From: Roseiarcus sp963726105
Lineage (GTDB): Bacteria > Pseudomonadota > Alphaproteobacteria > Rhizobiales > Beijerinckiaceae
Reading direction: 5' to 3'
DNA length: 64,000 nt
NCBI GenBank assembly: GCA_963726105.1
Contig: CAVSBJ010000012.1
Coordinates: 62,001-126,000, forward strand
Position 1 is the stretch's first letter, and each line of letters starts with the position of its first letter. This document shows, piece by piece, positions 1 through 8,954 of the stretch. Both the position numbers and the translations under genes were made by a program. Below the pieces are notes generated by a model. The model searched no databases. It was not told where the DNA came from and saw only the letters and a list, made by a program, of their open reading frames with translations.

Positions 1-15
1 AAGCCGGGATCACCT

Positions 16-2319
16 TCAGGTATGAGGGTGAACGGGATTGAGCTCGCTTTCCTTCAGCGGTCGGTCACGCAATCCGAGCTTTACCGGCACATCGTAAAGC
101 CGGCCATGCGCGAAGCGGCGATAGAAATGCCGCAACCCCGGGACGATCACCCTGACAACCGGCGCGTCGATGTCGGGACGCGTTTGATCGAGCACGAGGA
201 AGTCGAGGCCGGCTTGCTTCGCGAGCGAGACGCAGGCCGTCACCTGCTCGCGCGTATCGAGATGGCCAAACTTCGAGCCGAATTCCGGTTGGACCATCGG
301 ATCTCCGCTCGGGGTCAAATAGGGATGGTCCTGCAAGCGCAACGGGGTGGCGCCGTCAAGGCTCGATTTCTCGCCCGTCCCGCCGCCCATGAGACCAAGG
401 GAGAGAAATTGATTGAGTTCCGTGAGCGCGCGCAACAGGGCGATTCGGGCATCGAAATGCGCGCCGGAACCGAATTCAATATTTTCCCGCCCGTTTTGCA
501 TCCAGTGTGTGATCGCCACAAACGTCGGGATCCCGAGATCGCTGGTGGCGTCGAGCACCCAAAGCCGGCGGCCCGCTTGAGCCAGCTGCTTTTGCAGATC
601 ACGAACATAGGGATCGTCGAACTGGCCAAGGTCCAATTCCGGCCGCTGCAGTCGATTGTACCACCAGATCGCGTAGGCATCCCTTTCCACGAGTTCGAGG
701 AATCCCTGGACAATCGCCTCCTCGAGCGTGTTGCCGGCGGCGCAGCCATTGGAATCCGCCGCGAACGCGCCAGCGCCCCGGTAAAAAAAATAAAGGAGGC
801 TGGTCGGAAGAGATTTGAAGCGCGAGTCAGGCAAAGACCAGACCGGGGACCATTCGATCTTTGCTGATCGATCGAAGAGCGCCGGAAGCGCGTCCAGCTC
901 TTCCGAGCCGGGCGTCCGCGCCCGGCTTTGCCGCAATTGCGCGTCGCTGAACTGCAGGACGTCGTTGGGATAAATGGCCTCCCCCAACGGGAAATCGGTA
1001 AACCGCCGCTTTGCTCGGATCTCGTCGCCCTGAAAAATCCCGGAATAGCGCTCGATCGCCTCCATGAGCGCGCTCGCTTCACCCTGTTCGGCAGTGCTGC
1101 CCTTGCCGAAGCTGCCGCCGCTCAAGCCGGCCCTGAGCTCATGGACGGTCTCCGCCGGCCCGGAAAAATTGTGGGTGGCATGGTAGTTGGTGTTCAAGGG
1201 CAAATCGGCCTGGATCCGCTCGAGACGTGAGACGACGCCGGTGAGCGGGCTCACCTGCCTACGGAAACGTGCAACCGTGGCCGCGGAGGAAACACTGCGG
1301 TACCCGCCGCTCGTCATGACGACCTTGCCGCCCGCGCCAAGTTCGACCGGCGCTGGCGCGCGGCGGGGATTGCGCAGTTCCTTGCGGCCGCAGCTCGGGC
1401 ATTGCGGGCGGGCCGCCACATGATGCTTCACGATGGTCGAGCCCAACAGGTCGAGGCTTACGATGTGATCGCACAATGGCGTGCGAAAATCGGTGGCGAT
1501 CGCCTTCGCGACCTCGACAGCCGCAAGTTGGATGGCGCTCTGCCCGAAGGTCTGTCGAGCCAGAGGCGAGACGGCGACGCAGCGGGCCTCTCTGCGATCG
1601 AGGAGCGCCTTGACCTCCCGGTTCCGTTTCATCCGCTCGGCAAGACACATCCAGCAGGCGCTTTGCCCCGGTCTGAACACCGGCCCCACCAGGGGAAAAA
1701 TGCCGGAGGGTTGGACGAGCGCCCAGGCGGTATGGTCGGACAAATGCTGCCGGTTCAATTCGGCCAATCGCGTTTCCAGATAATCGTTCACCAGCGTGAC
1801 AGTCAGGTCAGGGGAGCGCTTGACGACGCGAACGCCGAGCTCGCTCAGCGCGGCCCCGAGCTCCATTTCCCCACCCACGTCGATTGACTGAACGCGCACT
1901 CGGCATTTCTGGAGATTCTGCTTCGCGATCTCTGGCGATAGGCCAAGGCTGGCCCAGTAGGCGGCTACGGCGCCGTTCGAAGAGCGGGAGGCCGGAAGCA
2001 CGTACCGGCGGTCAACGAGCCGCTTCAGGGCTTCCTGGATTTTGTCGGAGGGAAAGTCCTGCTCCAGGTCACGAATGAGCTCGCGAAAGCTCCTTCCGCC
2101 CTTCCCTATCACATCGGCGAGCGCACAATAAAGTTCGCCGTGAAGCAAGAACTTCCGGTCCTCGGAATAGAGGCACACGACATCGGGTGGCAGCACATAA
2201 ACACTGAAATTCGGCGCGAACTGCGGAACGCCGCTGCCATTGTGCGGCGTAAACCTGATTCCGGGATCGCTTGTCATGAGGTCATTGCACGCGTTCGCGC
2301 TTCTCGATCGGTTCGCCAC
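16..2319 (-). CDS. Fused E1-like/YcaO cyclodehydratase of a TOMM (LAP) RiPP cluster
   Basis: Predicted to bind a RiPP leader peptide and use ATP to turn core Cys (or Ser/Thr) residues into azolines. A winged-helix clamp-like region (about residues 36-108, with a SEDRKFLLHGELY stretch) is followed by an E1-like segment whose CWMC (222-225) and CPSC (307-310) form a likely zinc site. A YcaO domain fills about 355-767, with the SALMEAIER motif (416-424) and a second E-x4-Q-x3-E-x2-ER cluster (533-546). The C-terminus NPVHPHT resembles a degenerate form of the proline-rich tail of active TOMM YcaO proteins. The given start is GTG; an in-frame ATG at 2277 is the alternative and neither has a strong ribosome site. 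It lies 134 bases downstream of the Cys/Gly-rich precursor on the same strand. The azoline dehydrogenase and exporter are not in view and may lie left of the window. Confidence 0.9.
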   Translation of the reverse strand: MANRSRSANACNDLMTSDPGIRFTPHNGSGVPQFAPNFSVYVLPPDVVCLYSEDRKFLLHGELYCALADVIGKGGRSFRELIRDLEQDFPSDKIQEALKRLVDRRYVLPASRSSNGAVAAYWASLGLSPEIAKQNLQKCRVRVQSIDVGGEMELGAALSELGVRVVKRSPDLTVTLVNDYLETRLAELNRQHLSDHTAWALVQPSGIFPLVGPVFRPGQSACWMCLAERMKRNREVKALLDRREARCVAVSPLARQTFGQSAIQLAAVEVAKAIATDFRTPLCDHIVSLDLLGSTIVKHHVAARPQCPSCGRKELRNPRRAPAPVELGAGGKVVMTSGGYRSVSSAATVARFRRQVSPLTGVVSRLERIQADLPLNTNYHATHNFSGPAETVHELRAGLSGGSFGKGSTAEQGEASALMEAIERYSGIFQGDEIRAKRRFTDFPLGEAIYPNDVLQFSDAQLRQSRARTPGSEELDALPALFDRSAKIEWSPVWSLPDSRFKSLPTSLLYFFYRGAGAFAADSNGCAAGNTLEEAIVQGFLELVERDAYAIWWYNRLQRPELDLGQFDDPYVRDLQKQLAQAGRRLWVLDATSDLGIPTFVAITHWMQNGRENIEFGSGAHFDARIALLRALTELNQFLSLGLMGGGTGEKSSLDGATPLRLQDHPYLTPSGDPMVQPEFGSKFGHLDTREQVTACVSLAKQAGLDFLVLDQTRPDIDAPVVRVIVPGLRHFYRRFAHGRLYDVPVKLGLRDRPLKESELNPVHPHT

Positions 2320-2453
2320 CGGTCGGCCGTTCTTCCACGCCGGACACGCGCCTCACCTCGGAAGCGTGCAAACACGATTGTCAGCCCGGCCGAACTTCGC
2401 CAAAGCGGCCATGACGTCCTGCCCCTGTCAACGTCACCGCAAGGCGCTGCAGT

Positions 2454-3008
2454 CTAGCAGAGGCCGCAACCTCCCCACGACAAGCAGCAGCCGCCGCCCC
2501 AGCCCCAGCCCAAACCCCAGCCCCCGCAGCCGCCGCAGCCTCCCCAGCCGCACCCGCCAACGGCACAGCCCCGGCAGCCGCCAACGCCGCAACCTCTGCA
2601 CCCGCCAACGCCGCAGCCTCTGCACCCGCCAAAGCCGTGTCCGCAGCCGCCGCCGCAGCCGTGTCCGCAGCCGCCGCAGCCGTGTCCGCAGCCGCAGCCG
2701 CCTCCTCGGAAAGCAGCAAGTTGAACGCCGGACCGGGGGCCTCCGATGGTATCGGAGTCGAAGAGCTGGAAGGTCGCCAGGCTGACGCCGGAAATTTCCT
2801 CATCATCGAAAGCGGGGACCCGAAACGGCGCCGTATTTCGCCAGAGTGTGTCGGCTGCCGATCCGGCGGGCGGCGCGACCAGAGTCGCCGACAGGATATT
2901 TGCTGGCGATCCGCCGGTCGACGCCGCCAAAGACACCCCGGCGATGCCAAGAACGGATACAGTCTTCCTTTTGCGCTTCCCCTTCGAAACACGCTTCGCT
3001 TGCGCCAC
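2454..3008 (-). CDS. Cys/Gly-rich RiPP precursor peptide (probable TOMM substrate)
   Basis: A 184-residue protein with a basic, hydrophobic N-terminal half and a low-complexity C-terminal core (about residues 102-184) made mostly of Gly and Cys with a few His, Arg, Val and Trp. I count 19 Cys and a single Ser in the core, so thiazoles would dominate if it is cyclised. Three near-identical octads of the type GCRGCGVG occupy residues 128-151. The segment before the core carries the motif GVxLA three times (24, 74 and 94). I chose the GTG at 3008 because AGGGGAGGA lies 9 bases before it; a longer reading from GTG 3047 has no such site. Placement directly upstream of the YcaO gene supports its role as substrate. 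That it is modified, cleaved or exported is inference. Confidence 0.8.
   Translation of the reverse strand: MAQAKRVSKGKRKRKTVSVLGIAGVSLAASTGGSPANILSATLVAPPAGSAADTLWRNTAPFRVPAFDDEEISGVSLATFQLFDSDTIGGPRSGVQLAAFRGGGCGCGHGCGGCGHGCGGGCGHGFGGCRGCGVGGCRGCGVGGCRGCAVGGCGWGGCGGCGGWGLGWGWGGGCCLSWGGCGLC
2556..2627 (-). repeat. 24-bp tandem repeats in the precursor core
   Basis: Three 24-bp units (2604-2627, 2580-2603, 2556-2579) encode successive GCRGC(G/A)VG octads. The first two differ at one base and the third is more diverged. The period is a multiple of three, so slippage would lengthen or shorten the core without breaking the frame. Confidence 0.8.
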
Positions 3009-3328
3009 AGCGGAGTTCCTCCCCTGCTTTCGTTGAACCCATTCCACGTCGAACGTATTGCATCCTTTAGCACTTTTTTGTGACGCGAGGGTTTCCTGGT
3101 TTTCTATTTTCCTTCATCGGTCGAACGCTGACCGGCGCTTGGACAACGGGCTCCGGTCCGGCCCGCGCAAGGTCGCGATATGCTTCAATCCCTGATCACA
3201 GAATTGTGAGGCAGGTCAGCGACCGGTCCATGACCCCGTTCGGCCGGTCGTCGGCGAATGACCGGCGTCCGCGCTCACCGGACGGAGGCGATTGTTGGGC
3301 TCATTCCCCTCCGGTGGTTGCCCCGGCT
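3009..3328. other. Intergenic region upstream of the RiPP precursor
   Basis: No gene is supported here. It must carry the promoter of the leftward RiPP operon and the 3' end of the leftward symporter transcript. I see the ribosome site at about 3015-3025 but no convincing sigma-70 promoter or intrinsic terminator. Confidence 0.5.
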
Positions 3329-4792
3329 TCAGGTGGCGGCCGCCGAGACGGCGCGCGGCCGGGTCACCGCGCTGACGACGACCATCGCGACGATATTCGC
3401 GGCAAGCGCGATGACGCCCACGTTGAGGTCGCGGATCGCCTGCGGCAGGTCGGGGAACAGCGAGCCGATGGTCGCGTGCGTGAAGCTGAGAACCGCGGCG
3501 ACGACCGCGCCGACCAGAATTCCGGCAAAGGCGCCAGCCGGCGTCGCCGGATTGCGCGGCATCAGGCTCGCGACGACGGCAGGAAAGAGCTGGGTGACGA
3601 AGCTGTAGCCCACCAAAAGCATCGTCACGATCGTCGCGTTTCCGGTCAGGGTGAAATAGACAGCGACCAGCATCACGACGGGCACCAGCCACTTGGCGAG
3701 GGCCAGAGTCTGATCGTCGCGCGCGTCCGGACGCAAGAGGCCAATCAGGTTCTTGGAAAGCAGCATCGCCGCGGTCATCGCGATGAGCGAGCCCGGGACG
3801 AGCGCGGTGAAGACGCCCGCCGCGCCGATCAGGCCGACGACTGCCGGCGGGAACTGCTGCGCCGCCAGCTTGAACAGCGCGAGATTCGTGTCCGCCCCCT
3901 TCAGTCCGGGCACTTGCAGCACCGCGGCGAAGCCGACGAAGAACACGAACAGCAAGATGAGCTGATAAATCGGCAAGGCGATCGCATTGCGCCGAAAGAC
4001 GCGCGCGTTCTTCGCCGAATAGGCGGCGGCGAAGGATTGCGGCCACATGAAGAAGCCAACAGCGGTCAAGAGCACGGTGGAGATGAACCATGCGACGCTC
4101 TGCCCGCTTGCCGGGAAGACAAGGAAGCCGGGCCTGGCTGTCGCGATGCGCTCAAACATCGGCCCGATGCCGCCATAAAGATGCAGCGGCAGATAGATGC
4201 CGAGGAAAAGCACCACGCCAAGGATCAGGACGTCCTTGACCACCGCCGTATAGGCCGAGCCGCGGATCCCGGACGTCATGACATAGACTGTGACGATCGC
4301 GGCGCCGATCCAGATCGCCGCGCTCCTCGGGATGGCGCCGTAGCTTGCCGCTGTGACGATGATGCCGAGGCCGGTGAGCTGCAGCACGAGATAGGGGATC
4401 AGCGCCACCAGATCGACAATCGAGACGAGCACGCCGAGCGAGGGGCTCGCATATTTGCGTACGAAGAAATCCGGCTGCGAGTGGAGGCCGTGCTGACGGC
4501 CGTAGCTCCAGACCAGGGGCAGCAGGAAATAGGCGATCACGTAGGCGAGCGAACCGTAGGCGAGAATGTAATAGACCGGAGCTCCCTGCCCGTAGGAGAA
4601 GCCGGACGCGCCGAGAAAGGTGAAGGTGGTGTAGATTTCGCCGGCCAGCAGCAGGAAGACGAGGATCCAGCCAAAGCCGCGTCCGCCCACCGCCCATTGC
4701 TCGAGGTCCATGTCCCGCCCGGCGCGGGCGATGAGGCCCAGAGCGAGCGCGGCCAGCGCGGCGAGCGCGATCAGGGTCAATGCCGCGGTCAT
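3329..4792 (-). CDS. Sodium:solute symporter (SSS family, MctP-like)
   Basis: An inner-membrane Na+-coupled symporter of 487 residues, the usual size of the SSS family, with about 13 hydrophobic segments. Typical SSS landmarks are the N-terminal GGRGFGWILVFLLLAGEIYTTF stretch cut here to its sense (a Gly-rich loop followed by a helix with E-x-Y-T), and the GFFMWPQSFAAAYSAKN region in the middle. Substrate cannot be read from sequence; relatives paired with a DUF3311 protein often take up monocarboxylates such as acetate or lactate. The ATG overlaps the stop of the upstream DUF3311 gene (ATGA), which points to translational coupling. Confidence 0.85.
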   Translation of the reverse strand: MTAALTLIALAALAALALGLIARAGRDMDLEQWAVGGRGFGWILVFLLLAGEIYTTFTFLGASGFSYGQGAPVYYILAYGSLAYVIAYFLLPLVWSYGRQHGLHSQPDFFVRKYASPSLGVLVSIVDLVALIPYLVLQLTGLGIIVTAASYGAIPRSAAIWIGAAIVTVYVMTSGIRGSAYTAVVKDVLILGVVLFLGIYLPLHLYGGIGPMFERIATARPGFLVFPASGQSVAWFISTVLLTAVGFFMWPQSFAAAYSAKNARVFRRNAIALPIYQLILLFVFFVGFAAVLQVPGLKGADTNLALFKLAAQQFPPAVVGLIGAAGVFTALVPGSLIAMTAAMLLSKNLIGLLRPDARDDQTLALAKWLVPVVMLVAVYFTLTGNATIVTMLLVGYSFVTQLFPAVVASLMPRNPATPAGAFAGILVGAVVAAVLSFTHATIGSLFPDLPQAIRDLNVGVIALAANIVAMVVVSAVTRPRAVSAAAT

Positions 4793-4986
4793 GGGGCGTC
4801 ATCTCGGTTTGCCGGATCAATAAAATAAACGACAGCCATGATGATCGCTGTCAGCACGACCCAGACCGAGATCCAGCCGAGGGGGAAAGGCATCCCGAGG
4901 ATGAACGGATCAACCTCGTTGTGGACCGCCGGACCGACCAGCATGCCGATGAACGGAATGACGGCCAGCCAGTGAATGGGCTGCAT
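4789..4986 (-). CDS. DUF3311 small membrane protein, symporter partner
   Basis: A 65-residue protein with two hydrophobic segments (about 5-22 and 36-56) and the conserved HNEVDPFILGMPFPLGW-type stretch seen in DUF3311 proteins. These are regularly found immediately before SSS-family symporters and are presumed accessory subunits. The start is ATG 4986, preceded by GGAGAGATCCA. The stop overlaps the symporter start by four bases. Confidence 0.8.
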   Translation of the reverse strand: MQPIHWLAVIPFIGMLVGPAVHNEVDPFILGMPFPLGWISVWVVLTAIIMAVVYFIDPANRDDAP

Positions 4987-5360
4987 TGGATCTCTCCGAT
5001 ATCCCCGGCTCGCGATCGACGCTTGCTCAGGGAGCATACCCGGGCGCCCCCGCGCAAGCTGCCCGGCAAGATTTGATCGACGCGCTGGCAACGGGGTTTC
5101 GAGGCGAACGCCGGACGAAACGCACGCGATGAAGGACCGCTCTCTGGCGCTTCTCTTCCATGCGGAGAGCGAACAGCAACGCGCGCCTCGGGTCGATTTG
5201 ACCCCATGGCGACGCCGCCGACACCAACGTCCGCCATTTGCGTCTATCGCCAATTTTCTGCGAAGCCGTCAGGCTGCGGCGGATGCTCCTACGGCTCTCC
5301 GGGCGTCAAATTCCCGGCCTTCGAGATGGTGAAATCTTGTGTTCCTCAACTTTGAAATTC

Positions 5361-6389
5361 TCAGCTTGGCAGTTTCCCAGAGGTTAGCGTCGAGAAGATC
5401 AACGAGACGAGAATAATTGCACCGAACACGGAATCGATCCAGAAGGTTGGCACCTGTGAGAGAGTCAACGCGTTCTGCAGCACGCCAAGAAGCAGGACGC
5501 CGGTCAGGGCGCCCAGAAGGCGCCCCTTGCCTCCATTGAGGTCGATGCCCCCGATAACCGAGGCGGCGAAGACATAGAAGATCATGTTCTGGCCCTGGCT
5601 CGAAACCACCGAGGCGATGCGGCCGCTCAACATGAGCCCCGCCAAAGCGGCCAGAAGACCTCCGACGAGATACAGGCTCCAAACGATCCGATCATTGGGG
5701 ATGCCGGCCACTCGCGCGGCCTCCCAGCTGCCGCCTATCGCATAGATCGAGCGACCGATGCGGGAATAGCGCAGGAAGACGCCAAACGCGACGTAGAGAA
5801 GCCCCGCAATCCAGATCGAAGCCGGAACGCCGGCCCATTTTGCGGAACCAAGATAAACAAAACCGTCCGGCAAGCTTGAAAGCGTCATTCCGTTTGTGAG
5901 TTCGAGCGTCAGTCCTCGCAGGAGGATGAGCATCGAGAGCGTGGCGATGAAGGCGTTGAGCTTGAGCCTCACCACAAGGAAACCGTTGATGGCGCCGACG
6001 ATCGCGCCAGCGGCGAACACCGCCAAAATCCCCGCCCATACGGGCAAGCCGAACCCGGAACCGCCAAGCATTTTGTTGTCAATGAGGAGCCAGGCGCCGA
6101 GCATTGGAGCCAGGCCGACGATCGATTCAAGGGAGAGATCAATTCTGGCCGCGAGCAGAATCAGCGTCTCGGCGATCACAAGGATCGAAAGTTCAGACGA
6201 CTGCTGCAGGACATTGACGAGGTTCTCGAGCGTCAGGAAGGCTGGATTGTTAAGCCAGCCGACGAAGCCGATCACGACGAGCGCCGGGATCAATGTCAGC
6301 TCCCGCAGTCGAAAGGCGGTCAGTAACGAAGCGACCCCGGACCCGCGGCGCGCCGGCCGCCCGCGTCCCGCCGCCGGTTCGGCGCTCAT
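5361..6389 (-). CDS. Sugar ABC transporter permease (RbsC family)
   Basis: A 342-residue inner-membrane permease with about ten hydrophobic segments and family features such as GALTGVLLLGVLQN near the C-terminus. It would form the channel of a carbohydrate importer with the adjacent ATPase and binding protein. Translation from ATG 6389 is favoured because it overlaps the ATPase stop (ATGA); an upstream in-frame start exists but lies inside the ATPase gene. The gene order binding protein-ATPase-permease is the usual one for CUT2 importers. The sugar is not determined; the divergent dehydrogenases suggest a sugar acid or polyol. Confidence 0.85.
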   Translation of the reverse strand: MSAEPAAGRGRPARRGSGVASLLTAFRLRELTLIPALVVIGFVGWLNNPAFLTLENLVNVLQQSSELSILVIAETLILLAARIDLSLESIVGLAPMLGAWLLIDNKMLGGSGFGLPVWAGILAVFAAGAIVGAINGFLVVRLKLNAFIATLSMLILLRGLTLELTNGMTLSSLPDGFVYLGSAKWAGVPASIWIAGLLYVAFGVFLRYSRIGRSIYAIGGSWEAARVAGIPNDRIVWSLYLVGGLLAALAGLMLSGRIASVVSSQGQNMIFYVFAASVIGGIDLNGGKGRLLGALTGVLLLGVLQNALTLSQVPTFWIDSVFGAIILVSLIFSTLTSGKLPS

Positions 6390-7921
6390 GACAAAACGCC
6401 TTCGATAGAGGCGATCAGCTCGCGCTCCGTCCAATTGTCGCTGAACGCCCTTACGATGCGGCCCTGGAAGATCACCAGAATGCGGTGACAGACGCGCAGC
6501 TCCTCGATATCGTCGCTGATCAACAACACAGCCGTTCCCTCTAAGCGTGCGCGCTCAATGATGGTGAACAGCGCTTCCTTTGCCGCAACATCGACCCCCT
6601 GCGTCGGGTAGACGAGGACCAGAACGGACGGGGTCGAAGCAAGCGCTCGTCCCATGACCGTCTTCTGTTGGTTGCCCCCGCTGAGCTCGCCGACCGGCTG
6701 CTCGATCGAGGCGCACACAATTCCAAGAGATTCGACAAACGCGTCGGCAGCGTCCGTTCGACGCTTCGGCGAGATCAGGCCAAATCGCCCGAGCCGCTGC
6801 ATGATCGTAACCGTGAGGTTTTCGGCGATCGAAAGATGCGGCAGAACCCCCCGTCCCAGTCGGTCGCGCGGTACGTAGCTCACGCCAAGTCGTTGCGCCT
6901 TCGCGACGTTGGCCTCAGCGAGAGGCAGACCTTTGACCCGGATTTCGCCGGCCGCGGCACGGACAAGCCCCGCGATGGCTTCGCCGATCGCCTCCTTGCC
7001 GGAGCCGCCGAGACCTGCAAGCCCGAGGCACTCGCCCTCGGAGATCGAAAAATCGACATCGAAGAACGTCGGAGGGAGCGAGAGCGCCCTCACTTCAAGC
7101 GCGGGCGTCGCACTCGCGGACACAGGCGCGATTGGCCGGCGCTCGATGACGCCGGAGGCGCCAGGACCGAGCATGGCGGCCACGACGTCCTCAGCTTTCA
7201 TCTCCGGAAGCGACGCCTCTGCGACGATCCGCCCGTCACGCATGACGGTGACGCTGTCGCAGACGTCGTAGATCTCTTGCAGATGGTGGGAAATGTAGAG
7301 GATCGTTACGCGGTCCGCCCGAAGCCGCGCTATTCGAGCGAAGAGACGCTCGATTTCTTTCGACTCAAGCGCTGCAGTCGGTTCGTCGAGGATCAGGAAC
7401 CGCGCGCCCTGGAGCAGCGCGCGGGCGATCTCGATGATTTGCCGGTACTCGCTTCGAAGCGTCCCGGTTTCAGTATCTGGATGGAGAGGAAGCTCCCATT
7501 CGTCGAGGACTTTCTCAGTCTCCCGACGGAGCTGTGTCCAGTGGACAGCGTATCGAGACCCTGGCTGTCGATTTATGAACAGGTTCTCGGCCACCGAGAG
7601 CGTCGGCGCAAGCGTCGACTTCTGGTAGACGCAGGAGACCTGCCGTCTTCCGTCCGGCCGAGTGCGCGTCGGATAGGCGGCTACGCCCTCGAAGGCGACG
7701 TCGCCGGAATCGGAGGTGAGAAGGCCGGTCAGCACGCCCACGAGGGTTGATTTTCCGGCGCCGTTCCGGCCGACGAGCGCTCGAGCGCCGCCGACCGGGA
7801 TCGACATCGACACGTTTTTCAGGACGGGGTTAGGCCCGAACGACTTAACGATGTTTCGCGCCTCGACCGCTGGGGTCGCTGTTGCGTCCAGGCGCTCGTT
7901 CAATGCGCCGCGTTGCCCCAC
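6386..7921 (-). CDS. Sugar ABC transporter ATP-binding protein (RbsA/MglA family)
   Basis: A 511-residue double ATPase that energises the CUT2 importer. The first domain has a clean Walker A (GRNGAGKST) and Walker B (FLILDEPT), but where the signature motif belongs it reads LRSEYRQ. The second domain keeps the signature LSGGNQQK but has GGSGKEA for Walker A and VLVLVYPTQ where LLLDEPT is expected. One composite ATP site is therefore intact and the other degenerate. The given start is GTG, overlapping the end of the binding-protein gene; a TTG at 7903 that overlaps its stop is an alternative. Confidence 0.87.
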   Translation of the reverse strand: MGQRGALNERLDATATPAVEARNIVKSFGPNPVLKNVSMSIPVGGARALVGRNGAGKSTLVGVLTGLLTSDSGDVAFEGVAAYPTRTRPDGRRQVSCVYQKSTLAPTLSVAENLFINRQPGSRYAVHWTQLRRETEKVLDEWELPLHPDTETGTLRSEYRQIIEIARALLQGARFLILDEPTAALESKEIERLFARIARLRADRVTILYISHHLQEIYDVCDSVTVMRDGRIVAEASLPEMKAEDVVAAMLGPGASGVIERRPIAPVSASATPALEVRALSLPPTFFDVDFSISEGECLGLAGLGGSGKEAIGEAIAGLVRAAAGEIRVKGLPLAEANVAKAQRLGVSYVPRDRLGRGVLPHLSIAENLTVTIMQRLGRFGLISPKRRTDAADAFVESLGIVCASIEQPVGELSGGNQQKTVMGRALASTPSVLVLVYPTQGVDVAAKEALFTIIERARLEGTAVLLISDDIEELRVCHRILVIFQGRIVRAFSDNWTERELIASIEGVLS

Positions 7922-8913
7922 AGCGACGGGTCGGTCGCATTGTCCGACGTCACCAATTTCGCGGGAAGCAGGTCCATTGGGCTGCCCTCAAAATCGTCGA
8001 TACGGCTGTCATGATCGGTTGGACCTTTCTGGAACGTCTTCCCGGCCATCGCCGCCTGTGCGTAATAAAGCCCGTATTTCACATAGAGGTCGACAGGTTG
8101 CGAGATGACGGCGTCGACCGTGCCATCGCGCACTTTCTCGAGCGAGAAGGGCGTCCCGTCGATTGTAACAAGGAAAATGTGCTTCGAGTCCCCAACCTTG
8201 GTCAGGCGGTTTGCGCCCTTCAGAACACTGATGACGCCCGGCAGCATCACGGAGTCGCTTTGCATGTAGATCGCCGAGAGATCGGGCGTCGAAGAGACGA
8301 CCGTTTGCGCGGCGGCGACCGCCTTGTCCGATTTCCAATAGGTCGGCTGCTGGTTGATCTTGATGTCGGGAAATTCGGCTTTCATGCAGTCATTGAAGCC
8401 GTTCGTGCGTTCCCGCCCGGCGGAGGTCGCCTGATCGCCCATCAGCGACAGCACTGTTCCCTTCCCGCCGATCGCTTTTCCGATCGCATGGCAGGCTTCC
8501 TTGCCCATCTGCACGTTATCGGCGCGGACGACCATGAACACTTTGCCCCCCGCGGCCCCATTGTCGATGGTCACGACGGGAATGTGCTTCGAGGCGGCGA
8601 ATTCCACGGCCGGCGCCAGGGCGGCGCTGTCGGTCGGCATTGCAATGATCGCCTGGGCCCCGCTGGCGATGAGATTGTGGAAGTCGGTGACTTGTCGTCC
8701 GGCGTCACCGTTGGCGTTGGCGACCGGCAGCGTCTTGACGCCCGCCTTCTTCGCGGCCTCGAGCGTAAGATTGACTTCGATGGCTTGAAACGGATCGGTG
8801 AGATAGCCGGCGGAATAGCCGAGCGTGAACGGTTTGTTGTCCTGTGCCGAAACGAGGCTGGCTCCCGCCGCGAAGGTTACGGCGCAGGCGGCCGTAAGGG
8901 CAGCTTTTCTCAT
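7900..8913 (-). CDS. Periplasmic sugar-binding protein (ABC importer)
   Basis: A 337-residue periplasmic binding protein of the ribose/xylose type (peripla_BP_4). ATG 8913 follows GGGAGGAATTG and opens a clear signal peptide ending near LVSAQ. The mature part begins TLGYSAGYLTDPFQ, the expected first strand and ligand loop, and carries the PVVTIDNGA and LVTIDGTPF strands of the two lobes. It is first in the leftward transport operon and divergent from the dehydrogenase genes. Ligand unknown; sugar acids or sugar alcohols fit the context. Confidence 0.87.
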   Translation of the reverse strand: MRKAALTAACAVTFAAGASLVSAQDNKPFTLGYSAGYLTDPFQAIEVNLTLEAAKKAGVKTLPVANANGDAGRQVTDFHNLIASGAQAIIAMPTDSAALAPAVEFAASKHIPVVTIDNGAAGGKVFMVVRADNVQMGKEACHAIGKAIGGKGTVLSLMGDQATSAGRERTNGFNDCMKAEFPDIKINQQPTYWKSDKAVAAAQTVVSSTPDLSAIYMQSDSVMLPGVISVLKGANRLTKVGDSKHIFLVTIDGTPFSLEKVRDGTVDAVISQPVDLYVKYGLYYAQAAMAGKTFQKGPTDHDSRIDDFEGSPMDLLPAKLVTSDNATDPSLWGNAAH

Positions 8914-8954
8914 CAATTCCTCCCTTTGCAGATTGCGTCCTTCCACTTTTCGAC

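Noticed and set aside
36..867. Plus-strand 281-codon frame at the left edge
   Set aside because: Antisense of the YcaO domain.
2240..2785. Plus-strand Arg/Ser-rich frame and minus-strand Ala-rich frames over the Gly/Cys repeats
   Set aside because: They are other-frame readings of the low-complexity precursor core; no ribosome site or family resemblance.
3080..4828. 582-codon plus-strand open frame
   Set aside because: Antisense of the symporter gene; highly charged, typical of shadow frames in GC-rich coding DNA.
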